NCBI GenBank assembly: GCA_021463145.1
Contig: JAJTWZ010000002.1
Coordinates: 1 to 64,000, forward strand
DNA length: 64,000 bases
Direction: 5' to 3'
From: Blastocatellia bacterium
GTDB taxonomy: Bacteria; Acidobacteriota; Blastocatellia; UBA7656; JADIYM01
Shown here: piece after piece, positions 44,832 to 53,266 of the stretch
Layout of the letters: each line of letters begins with the position of its first letter
Numbering within the stretch: position 1 is the stretch's first letter
Position numbers and translations under genes: made by a program
The notes under the pieces: model-generated
What the model saw: only the letters and a program-made list of their open reading frames with translations
What the model was told of the DNA's origin: nothing
Databases searched by the model: none

Positions 44832-47800
44832 ATGCCAGACCAGGCACTTACTCGTCGTAGTACGAGACGTTTGATACCCCTTTTCTCGGTCGCACTTCTA
44901 GTTGCATCCGCCGTTACATACGCCGGCAGTTCCATCGCCCGCATTTACCCTGTTTCGAGCCGGGTGGCTGCGCGGTCCGCGTCTAATTCAGTTGACTGGC
45001 GCGACGTCGCAGGACGCCACGCCGTGTCCGCGACCGGGCACGGTTCGACGTGGGTTCAGTTCGACGATGGGCTCGAGATCGAGTCTTCATACAGCGCCAA
45101 AAACCAGGGCCGGCCGCTGGCGCTGGCTTCATCGGACTTCGACGGCGACGGGATGCCGGACCTCGCGGTGGCGTTTGACGGTCAGGATTCGTCGTCAGTC
45201 CGCATCTTTCGCGGAAATCCCGGCGCCGTTTTTCCGAATGCGCCGGAGGCGCGCGAAGCGGTGGAGGCTGGAGTCATTCCCGCCGGGGCTCCTTTCCACT
45301 CCAACGCAAATGAGATTCACACGCCCGTGACGCCGGACTTCCTGGTTGCCGGCGACTTCGATCGTGACAGCAATCCGGATCTCGCTGTCGCCAGGGCAGG
45401 CGATGAAGCGATCTACCTGTTGCCCGGGGACGGACGTGGCGGCTTTGGCGCGCCACGCGCCATTTCAGTGCCGGGCACGGTCACGACGCTCGCGACTGGC
45501 GATGTAAACAGGCCCGACGGATTGAAGGAACTGCTTGCCGGCGTATCGATGGCCAAGGCGTCCGGCATCGTCGTCATCACCAGCGCATCGCTCTCGAGCG
45601 GTAAGCACTCCGTCGTCCAGGTCAACGGAACCGTGCGTGAGATCGCAGTGGGCGACGTCACCGGCACCAGATTCGCAGACATCGTCGCCGCGACATCGGC
45701 CGGTATTTTCATCGCGCCAGGTCTCGATTCGGCGCGTGAAGTGCCGATGCCGGTTGCAACGCTGGCCGCAGCCGGTCGCGGTATGAAATCGATCGCGATC
45801 GGCGACTTCAGCGGCGGAGGACGCTCCGACGTGGCGATCCTTCGCAACAACGGCGCGATCGACGTGCTCGCCGGTCCCGACCACGCGGATCGGCCCGCAA
45901 CCGCGTCCGACGCGGGAGCCCTGTTGAAGGAATTCGCTGTGGCGCCTAAGGGCGTCGAGCGGATCGTCGCCGTCAACGTGTCGTCGCGCCCCGGCACGGA
46001 TCTTGCCGGACTCGACCGCGCGGGCCGGTCGCTTTCGATACTGGAAGGCGGCGACATTGCCAAGGCCGAACCTGCGGAACCGGTTTCGTATGACGTAACT
46101 GGCTCGCCGGTTGCCATCCTTCCGATGCGGCTGAATGCGGATGCAATCGACGACCTGGTCGTGCTTGCGGACGGTTCTCCGGTCCCGGTCGTGATGACAT
46201 CGTCCCGCCTTCGCGCCGTGTTCACCGTCACGAACACCAACGATTCCGGTTCGGGCAGTCTCCGCGATGCGATACAGCAGGCAAACGGATCGTCGGGATC
46301 CGATTCGATCGATTTCAACATCCCCGGCCCCGGCCCACACACCATCCTGCTCTCGTCGCCACTGCCTGTGATCTCGGAAACACTCGATCTCGACGCATCG
46401 ACCGAGCCTGACTTCGCTGGAACTCCGATCGTCGTGATCAACGGAACTGGCGCTGGCACAGCGCACGGCATCGACACGTTTGGCACCACTTCCACGAAGA
46501 TCCGCGGCTTCGTGGTCCGGAATTTCGTGAGTGGTGCTGGCGTGTTGATCAACTCGTCAACAGGCGCAGTCGTCGAAGGGTGCTACCTCGGCACCACGGA
46601 AACCGGCACTGTGGCTGCTGCGAACATGAACGGCATATCGATTTCGGGCAGCGGGACGGCGACCGTAGGCGGAACGACGGCTGCAGCTCGAAACGTCTTG
46701 TCAGGTAACACCGCCCAGGGCATCGCGATCTTCACCTCCAACGGCACTCTGGTGAACGGCAACTACATCGGCGTGACTTCGGGCGGCAATGCCGCTCTCG
46801 GCAACGGGTTCAACGGTGTCGAGATCAACGATTCGACGATGACGACCATCGGCGACGGCACGGCTGGGGCGGCGAACGTCATTTCGGGCAACACCGCGGG
46901 CGGAAGCCTGTCGAACGGCGTATACGTGCACGGCGGGATGACGGATTCGACCCTCGTGAGCGGCAACATCATCGGTCTGGGCTCCAACGGGAGTACTTCC
47001 GTCGGGAATGGCGCAAACGGCGTGCTGAACGATGCACCCAATTCCCTTGTTGGCGGTATGGCCGCCAACAACAGGAACGTGATTTCCGGGAACGTCGAAA
47101 GCGGCGTCCGAGTGGAGTCTTCATCGTCCGGCGCCATCGTCGGTGGCAACTACATCGGCCTCGACGCGAGCGGCACTCTCGCCCGCAGCAACGGTAACGA
47201 CGGTGTCTGGCTTGCTGGCGGCGGCTTTGGAACTGTCGGCGGATTCATGCCCGGTCAGGGGAACGTCATTTCGGGCAACGGGTTCGCCGGAGTAAAAGTG
47301 TCGGGAGGATTCAACCAGCTCGTTGCGGGAAATTTGATCGGACGGGATGAGGGCGACTCGATCCCGGTACCGAACTCTTCAGACGGGGTGCGGATTGCAG
47401 GTGGCGCCAGCGTTGGAGTCATCCTGAATACGATTTCCGGAAATTCAGGAAACGGCGTCGGCGTCACGGGCGGATTGGAGATCGAGATCGCCGAGAACGC
47501 AATGTCGCTCAACAACCAGCTCGGCATCGATCTCAATGTCGACGGCGTCACTGCGAACGATGCTGGCGATGCGGACACCGGACCTGGCGATCTGCAGAAC
47601 TTCCCGATCGTCACCTCGGCGGTAACAGATGGCGGAGTGACGACGGTTATGGGTACGTTCAACTCGACCCCGCTCACCGACTATCGGTTGCTCTTTTACA
47701 TCAGCTCGTCCTGCGATGGCTCCGGAAATGGGGAAGGTCTCATTTATGCCGGCAACATCCTGGTTACTACCGACTCGATGGGAGATGCGCCTTATTCGTT

Positions 47801-50567
47801 CAACCTCGACGTTGCGGCAGCCGGGGGCCAGTTGATTACCGCGACGGCCAGCGAACTCGGATTCCCCGGCCGGGGCGGCAAGGTACTTGGCGCGCAAGGC
47901 CTGCCGATGATCGCCGTCAACTCGTCGGAATTCTCGCCGTGCTTCGTGGCAACATCGCTTGACGCCGATCTGGGTGTCTCGATTTCCGACACGCCCGATC
48001 CCGTTGCTGCCGGGGCCGACATCACCTACACGGTTACCGCCAGCAACCTCGGCCCGCTCGGGGCCACCAACGCGACGGTCCTGCTCACAGGACCCATGAA
48101 CACCACTTTCCAGTCGGCGTCGGCTCCGCCGGGATGGACGGTAATGGACCCCGGGACCGGCAACCCGGGAAGCGTGACCTTGACTGCTTCTTCGTTCGCG
48201 GCAGGTCCGCCTGCCGTGTTCACGATCGTCTACCGGGTCGACAACTTCACGCCGGGCGCCACGGTGATCACGGGCAACGTCTCGATCTCGTCCGATATCA
48301 ACGATCCGGTTCCTTCCAACGATGCTGACTCGACGACCACTACGGTTCAGGATGCAGCGGATCTTTCGGTCTTCAAGGACTCCACTCAGACGCTCGTCGT
48401 GCCGGGTGCCGACGTTACATACACGGTCGACGTCTCTCTTCTTGGTCCTGATCCGGCCACGAACGTCACGCTTACCGATGTCGTCCCGGCAAACATGACG
48501 TTCCAGAGCATCACGCCTGCGGCTGGATGGTCCGTGACGACGCCCTCCGTCGGCGGCACGGGAACGATAACGGCCACGCGATCGAGCGTTGCCGTAAAGA
48601 CAACTCACAACTTCACGATCACCCTGAGGCTGAACCTCAACGCACCGGGCGCGGCAACCATTACCAACACGGCCACCGTCACCTCGATGACCTTCGATCC
48701 GAACACCGCGGACAATTCCGACTCTCACGACTTCGTCGTGGACGCGCCACCCGCTCAGGCCGACCTCTCGCTCACGCGAACTGCGAACCCCGATCCCGCG
48801 CTGCGTGGCCAGGATCTGACCTATACGATCACGGTAACGAACAATGGCCCCGACACGGCCACGTCGCTGTTGCTGTCGGAGACCCTTCCGGCTGAAGCGA
48901 CGTTCGTGTCCTTCGATGTGCCGGCAGGCTGGACCGCCGGAGGCGGCCCGAAAACGGGTAGCCTGACGCGCGGAGTCCCACTCACCGCCAGTGCTTCGGG
49001 CATGGCTTCCGGCAGTGCCTCGGTTTTCACGGTCGTTGTGAACGTTCCGTTCTCCGCGCCGGAAGGGACCGTGCTGATCGGCAACTCCGCGATCTCGTCT
49101 TCGACATTCGATCCGAACACGAGCAACAACAGCGTCGAAACACAGACCCCCGTCGCTGCTAGGCCACAGACGAACCTCCTGCTCGACAAGACGGCTTCGC
49201 CCTCGACGGTGACGCCTGGCTCGACGATCACCTATACGCTGACATCGACGAACATCGGATCGGCCAACGCGCCGGGCCTTTCCATCGCCGACGCAACGCC
49301 GGCTGGGACGAAATTCGTTTCGGCGCAGGCAAGCACGGGGGGAGCGATCGTCGCACCGCCACAAAACGGAACTGGCGCCATTACGTGCACTTGGGCTGGC
49401 GATACCGCCCCGGGTGAGAGCCGGACTCTCACAGTGGTGGTAAGCGTAGACGCTTCGGTCGAGGATGGCACGAACATCGTCAACAGCGCGACGACGACCA
49501 GTCTCGCGCTCGAGACCGATGTGTCCAACAACTCGGACACGGCGACGGTGGCCGTCTCTACGAGTACTTCCGTCCTCTCGGCAGACGTCGATGTGTCGGT
49601 CTCGGCCATTCCTACCGAGATCGACACGGGCGAGCAGCTTGCATACTCGATTCTCGTCCGTAACAACGGCCCGGACACTTCCGAGTCCCTGAGACTGCGG
49701 ACTGCCACGCCCGATGGCACTCGCCTGGTTTCGGTGACGACGACACAGGGCACGATAGTGGCGCCGCCGGCCGGCGGCACGGGACTTGTTGAATTTGCCA
49801 TAGGCGACCTCGCATCCGGCTCGGCCGTCACCCTCACGCTGGTAGTCAACGTCGTGGCCGAGGGCGGAGAGGAAGTCACGGTTGGATTCGTCGTCGAGAG
49901 CACGACGAACGATCCGGTTGCCGGAAACAATTCAGCTTCCGGATCGACCGAAGTGCTCGCCGGCAACGACGTCCTTCTAACGTGGGATCCGCCGCTGCCG
50001 TCCGATGGCGACGAACGCAATCCTCCGCTCCACCTGCAGTCTCAGAACGTAAGCCGCGACTCGCTGTGGCCGCGCGCGTCGAAGTTCATGGGACTGCGGA
50101 ACACGCTGGTTGGCTACAACATCTACCGGTCGAACTCGCCGAATTCGTCCCCGGTGCCGGCGAACTTCTTCACATCCGTCCCGGCTGGCACCACGACCGT
50201 GGTTGCGTCGACCGCGCCGGGAGGCTCGTTCTTCACCGTGACGGCGACCTACCCGAACGGCGAGTCTGGCGGCACCAACGAAGCGTCGGGAGGGCTTCCC
50301 GAGCCCGAGATCACGTCGTTCCAGATCAAGGGAAACAAGGTCGTCATCAACGGTGCGGGCTTCACGGATCAGGTTACCGTATTCATCGACGGCATCCCAT
50401 TCGCCAAGACAGCAAAGGTGAAGAAGGAGAACACTCGCGTTCAGCAGAAGGGCCGGCTGCTCACGGGTCAGTCCGTAACCGAGTACCTGAACCAGCAGAA
50501 CGGCGTGATTCTCGTCAGCGTGCTCAACGAAGACACGGGAATCGGTACGTTCCTTTACAGACGGTAG
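44832..50567 (+). CDS. giant secreted FG-GAP / beta-helix / DUF11 repeat protein
   Basis: A 1911-residue exported protein. Signal peptide (to ~residue 32), then FG-GAP-like beta-propeller blades (~90-430, 'SSDFDGDGMPDLAVAF', 'AGDFDRDSNPDLAVAR'; Ca-binding-like DxDxDxxxD loops). A right-handed beta-helix follows (~460-930, opening 'TNTNDSGSGSLRDAI', with many 'VISGN' and 'NYIG' turns). Five DUF11 repeats run from ~1043 to 1708 ('ADLSVFKDS', 'ADLSLTRTANPDP', 'NNGPDTS'). The C-terminus has fibronectin/IPT-like parts (~1760-1911). There is no LPxTG or barrel anchor. It is probably a cell-surface or released adhesin or matrix protein. ggag lies 10 nt before the ATG. Confidence 0.88.
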   Translation: MPDQALTRRSTRRLIPLFSVALLVASAVTYAGSSIARIYPVSSRVAARSASNSVDWRDVAGRHAVSATGHGSTWVQFDDGLEIESSYSAKNQGRPLALASSDFDGDGMPDLAVAFDGQDSSSVRIFRGNPGAVFPNAPEAREAVEAGVIPAGAPFHSNANEIHTPVTPDFLVAGDFDRDSNPDLAVARAGDEAIYLLPGDGRGGFGAPRAISVPGTVTTLATGDVNRPDGLKELLAGVSMAKASGIVVITSASLSSGKHSVVQVNGTVREIAVGDVTGTRFADIVAATSAGIFIAPGLDSAREVPMPVATLAAAGRGMKSIAIGDFSGGGRSDVAILRNNGAIDVLAGPDHADRPATASDAGALLKEFAVAPKGVERIVAVNVSSRPGTDLAGLDRAGRSLSILEGGDIAKAEPAEPVSYDVTGSPVAILPMRLNADAIDDLVVLADGSPVPVVMTSSRLRAVFTVTNTNDSGSGSLRDAIQQANGSSGSDSIDFNIPGPGPHTILLSSPLPVISETLDLDASTEPDFAGTPIVVINGTGAGTAHGIDTFGTTSTKIRGFVVRNFVSGAGVLINSSTGAVVEGCYLGTTETGTVAAANMNGISISGSGTATVGGTTAAARNVLSGNTAQGIAIFTSNGTLVNGNYIGVTSGGNAALGNGFNGVEINDSTMTTIGDGTAGAANVISGNTAGGSLSNGVYVHGGMTDSTLVSGNIIGLGSNGSTSVGNGANGVLNDAPNSLVGGMAANNRNVISGNVESGVRVESSSSGAIVGGNYIGLDASGTLARSNGNDGVWLAGGGFGTVGGFMPGQGNVISGNGFAGVKVSGGFNQLVAGNLIGRDEGDSIPVPNSSDGVRIAGGASVGVILNTISGNSGNGVGVTGGLEIEIAENAMSLNNQLGIDLNVDGVTANDAGDADTGPGDLQNFPIVTSAVTDGGVTTVMGTFNSTPLTDYRLLFYISSSCDGSGNGEGLIYAGNILVTTDSMGDAPYSFNLDVAAAGGQLITATASELGFPGRGGKVLGAQGLPMIAVNSSEFSPCFVATSLDADLGVSISDTPDPVAAGADITYTVTASNLGPLGATNATVLLTGPMNTTFQSASAPPGWTVMDPGTGNPGSVTLTASSFAAGPPAVFTIVYRVDNFTPGATVITGNVSISSDINDPVPSNDADSTTTTVQDAADLSVFKDSTQTLVVPGADVTYTVDVSLLGPDPATNVTLTDVVPANMTFQSITPAAGWSVTTPSVGGTGTITATRSSVAVKTTHNFTITLRLNLNAPGAATITNTATVTSMTFDPNTADNSDSHDFVVDAPPAQADLSLTRTANPDPALRGQDLTYTITVTNNGPDTATSLLLSETLPAEATFVSFDVPAGWTAGGGPKTGSLTRGVPLTASASGMASGSASVFTVVVNVPFSAPEGTVLIGNSAISSSTFDPNTSNNSVETQTPVAARPQTNLLLDKTASPSTVTPGSTITYTLTSTNIGSANAPGLSIADATPAGTKFVSAQASTGGAIVAPPQNGTGAITCTWAGDTAPGESRTLTVVVSVDASVEDGTNIVNSATTTSLALETDVSNNSDTATVAVSTSTSVLSADVDVSVSAIPTEIDTGEQLAYSILVRNNGPDTSESLRLRTATPDGTRLVSVTTTQGTIVAPPAGGTGLVEFAIGDLASGSAVTLTLVVNVVAEGGEEVTVGFVVESTTNDPVAGNNSASGSTEVLAGNDVLLTWDPPLPSDGDERNPPLHLQSQNVSRDSLWPRASKFMGLRNTLVGYNIYRSNSPNSSPVPANFFTSVPAGTTTVVASTAPGGSFFTVTATYPNGESGGTNEASGGLPEPEITSFQIKGNKVVINGAGFTDQVTVFIDGIPFAKTAKVKKENTRVQQKGRLLTGQSVTEYLNQQNGVILVSVLNEDTGIGTFLYRR

Positions 50568-50583
50568 GGCCTGTGCAGAGTGC

Positions 50584-50619
50584 AAGCGGCGGATGTGTCG
50601 ACTGACCCATCCGCCGTTT
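50584..50619. terminator. bidirectional terminator between convergent genes
   Basis: AAGCGGCGGATG (50584-50595) pairs with CATCCGCCGTTT (50608-50619) over 12 bp (one G-U) with a 12-nt loop. The A and T ends give a short U-tract in the plus direction (CGTTTA) and AAG..CTT in the minus direction. It lies 17 nt after the surface-protein stop and 23 nt from the stop of the convergent gene. Confidence 0.75.
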
Positions 50620-50641
50620 ACACCTCCGTTTCAGCCACAAG

Positions 50642-51157
50642 CTATCGGTCGCAGTTCGCCATCGCATCGGCGGCATATGCTCCAAGGTTGCCATCACGGT
50701 AGGTCTCGACGATCGCATCGGCCTCCGGGATTGCCACGCGCGGGTCGTTGCGTCGCATTGCTTCGTAGGCTCTGACGAGGCCCTCGAGTCCCGCCACTAC
50801 AGTTTCCACTTCGGTGCCGGTCGCCGACGGATGATCGGCAAGGTAGCGGCCCGCTGCAATTCGAAGCTGCGCCCGGAGCTCCATCGCTCCCAGATTTCGT
50901 GACATCGTCAACTCGCCGATGAGCGCACGGCACGCGACGAGCTGAAGTGACTGCTCGCCCTCGATGATCTTCAGCGCTTTCCTCCGCTGCTTCCTCGCGT
51001 CCTTCGAAAGGGGATTCGCCTCGATGGCGTCCGCGAGTTTTACTAACTCCTTGCGCGACTTCTCGGATGCCGGCGGTGTCTCGCTCCGCGCGGCCGGCGC
51101 TGCAAACAGCAGGAACGCCGTAGCCGCGGCCCAAACTACTCGCGTCGATCGCTTCAC
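50642..51157 (-). CDS. small exported helical protein of unknown function
   Basis: A 171-residue exported protein. It has a signal peptide (to ~residue 25, 'ATAFLLFAAPAARSE') and then an almost entirely helical body rich in Lys/Arg/Glu/Ala ('SRKELVKLADAIEANPLSKDARKQRRKA' region) with two cysteines (one near 'VACRALIGE', one at the end 'ANCDR'). It belongs to no family I recognise. The GTG at 51157 has a near-perfect ggaggaa site that overlaps the region just after the yraN stop; the 20-nt gap suggests co-transcription with yraN. Confidence 0.78.
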   Translation of the reverse strand: MKRSTRVVWAAATAFLLFAAPAARSETPPASEKSRKELVKLADAIEANPLSKDARKQRRKALKIIEGEQSLQLVACRALIGELTMSRNLGAMELRAQLRIAAGRYLADHPSATGTEVETVVAGLEGLVRAYEAMRRNDPRVAIPEADAIVETYRDGNLGAYAADAMANCDR

Positions 51158-51177
51158 GGCAGTATTCCTCCTTCCTC

Positions 51178-51651
51178 CTAGTTTCGATCGCTGGTCGTCC
51201 ATCCTACCAAAGGGTCGAAGAACGCCCCGCGCAGCAGTCGGATGCTCGGCGCCGCATCTCGCGGTGCCAGCACGGTGACCACGTCGAAACGGTAAGGGTC
51301 CGCTGCGACCCCGAACCACCGCCGATACCGGCGGGCAGACCTCGCAATCAGCCGCCGCTTCCTGGCGTCGACTGACCGCTCGGTTGCGTGGAGGCCGGCC
51401 TTCACACGGGTTTTCACCTCGACGAAGACAAGAGTCGTGCCCTCGTACGCCACGATGTCAATCTCTCCGATCACGGACCGTCCGGACGGCGAGTGGCCGA
51501 GCGGGATCTCGACGTTTGTCGCCACTATCCGGAAACCGAGCCCGCGCAGATAGCGGACGGCGAGCCGTTCACCCAGATCCCCGAGTCGCCGCCTCGCCGT
51601 GGTTCGGCCGGGCCGCTTCCAACGTGCGGTGAATTGAAATGGCAATCGCAT
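51178..51651 (-). CDS. YraN family (UPF0102) nuclease-like protein
   Basis: A 157-residue protein with the YraN core: 'LGDLGERLAVRYLRGLGFRIV', 'GEIDIVAYEGTTLVFVEVKTR' (the D-x-E-x-K metal site of a restriction-endonuclease-like fold), and 'KRRLIARSARRYRR'. An Arg-rich N-terminus may bind nucleic acid. The insert 'PLGHSPSGRSV' before 'GEIDIV' is a little longer than usual. Its cellular role is not firmly established; it is widespread and often near DNA-processing genes. Divergent from der, followed by a small exported-protein gene. Confidence 0.9.
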   Translation of the reverse strand: MRLPFQFTARWKRPGRTTARRRLGDLGERLAVRYLRGLGFRIVATNVEIPLGHSPSGRSVIGEIDIVAYEGTTLVFVEVKTRVKAGLHATERSVDARKRRLIARSARRYRRWFGVAADPYRFDVVTVLAPRDAAPSIRLLRGAFFDPLVGWTTSDRN

Positions 51652-51790
51652 TCAACCCGCATGATCGAGTCGAGTGCGGTTGAGGTTGCTTCAATTTCGA
51701 GAGTTCCCGGCGCCGGGATTCCGTTTTCCTCTCAATGCCTAAACGTCGCATTGCCGATAACGGGGTTGGGAGGGTGCTACACTCGCCCCC

Positions 51791-53176
51791 ATGTCCTCCG
51801 AAGCCGAGACCGCCCCGGGTTCGCCAGCACGGCCAGAGTCAGCCCGACAACTCGTTGCAATCGTCGGCCGGCCTAACGTCGGCAAGTCCACCCTGTTCAA
51901 CAGGCTGACCGCGTCTCGACGCGCGATTACCGGGGACGAGCCTGGCATCACACGCGATCGAATCTACGGTACTGCCGAATGGCTGGGTGGAGTGTTCGAC
52001 GTCGTCGATACTGGTGGCATCGTCCCCGACGACGAGGCGACTATTCCGTCCGCTATCTTTCAACAGGCGCGCACGGCAATCGATCAGGCGGCGGTCCTTC
52101 TCTTCGTGGTAGACGTGCGGCAGGGTCCGACGCCGCTGGACGAGGAACTCGCTCAGCGCCTGCGCGAGGTCGGCAAGCCGGTTTTCGTCGTGGCCAACAA
52201 GGCCGAGTCGTCGCGGCTCGATTCCGACGCGCTGGAGTTCACGCGGTGGGGCTTCGATGAAGTGCTGCCTGTCTCGGCCGAGCACGGTCAGGGCATCGGC
52301 GACATGCTCGAGGCCGTTGGCCGCCACGTGACGTTCGTCGAGCCCGAGACCCAACGCCCGCGTCAGGTAAGCGTTGCCATCATCGGACGGCCCAACGTCG
52401 GCAAGTCGTCGCTCGTCAACAAACTGCTCGGCGCCGACCGTGTGATCGTTTCTCCCATTGCGGGCACGACCAGGGACGCCATCGACTCGGAACTCGAATC
52501 GGAGGGCGTCAAGTACCGTCTCATCGACACGGCCGGAATTCGCCGCAAGGGAAAAACCGAGCTTCAGGCCGAGAAGATGTCCGTGGTCATGGCCCGCCGG
52601 CACCTCGAGCGTGCCGATGTCGCAATCCTTTTGATCGACGCCGTCGAAGGTCCGACGAATCTCGACGCGGCAATCGCCGGATATGCCGTCGACGCCGGCG
52701 TGTCGGTGATCATCGCCGTGAACAAGTGGGACCTCGTGCCCGGTAAGACATCCAGCACGCCTTCTGAGTTCGAGCGACGGATCCGCGAAGTGATGAAGTT
52801 TCTGGACTATGCCCCGGTCGTGTTCGTCTCGGCGTTGTCCGGGCAACGCGTGACCAAACTGCTCGAACAGGCCGCGCACGCCGACGAAGCGCGCAGAAGG
52901 CGGATCCCGACTGCCGAGCTCAACCGGTTCTTCGAACAGCATCTGAAACAACCGAAGGCGACGCTGCCGGGCAAACAACAACTCAAAGTGAAATTCATCA
53001 CCCAGGCTAGCGTCGCGCCACCCACTTTCCTTCTCTTCACGAACGCCAGGAAAGTAAAGCTGCACTTCTCGTACGAGCGGTATGTTCAGAACCGGCTTCG
53101 CGAATCTTACGATTTTTTCGGTACGCCGATCCGAATCATCGGCCGGAGCAAGCCGGATCGCGCCTCCCGCTCATAG
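51791..53176 (+). CDS. der: ribosome-biogenesis GTPase Der (EngA)
   Basis: A 461-residue protein with tandem GTPase domains, the defining feature of Der. First domain: G1 'GRPNVGKSTLFN' (~27-38), G3 'DTGG', G4 'NKAES' (a variant of NKxD). Second domain: G1 'GRPNVGKSSLVN', 'DTAGIRRKGK', G4 'NKWD'. A C-terminal KH-like domain ends 'FFGTPIRIIGRSK'. Needed for late 50S subunit assembly. The ~20-residue N-terminal extension (Pro/Ala/Glu-rich) is unremarkable. Divergent from yraN with ~140 bp between starts. Confidence 0.97.
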   Translation: MSSEAETAPGSPARPESARQLVAIVGRPNVGKSTLFNRLTASRRAITGDEPGITRDRIYGTAEWLGGVFDVVDTGGIVPDDEATIPSAIFQQARTAIDQAAVLLFVVDVRQGPTPLDEELAQRLREVGKPVFVVANKAESSRLDSDALEFTRWGFDEVLPVSAEHGQGIGDMLEAVGRHVTFVEPETQRPRQVSVAIIGRPNVGKSSLVNKLLGADRVIVSPIAGTTRDAIDSELESEGVKYRLIDTAGIRRKGKTELQAEKMSVVMARRHLERADVAILLIDAVEGPTNLDAAIAGYAVDAGVSVIIAVNKWDLVPGKTSSTPSEFERRIREVMKFLDYAPVVFVSALSGQRVTKLLEQAAHADEARRRRIPTAELNRFFEQHLKQPKATLPGKQQLKVKFITQASVAPPTFLLFTNARKVKLHFSYERYVQNRLRESYDFFGTPIRIIGRSKPDRASRS

Positions 53177-53266
53177 CCCGCGCGTTTGCGCAGCACTGCG
53201 GATTGAAGGTAGAAGCGTTGGCGACGCTTCGCGTCGAAATCCCTCTCGTCAGGTGAACGGCCCATC

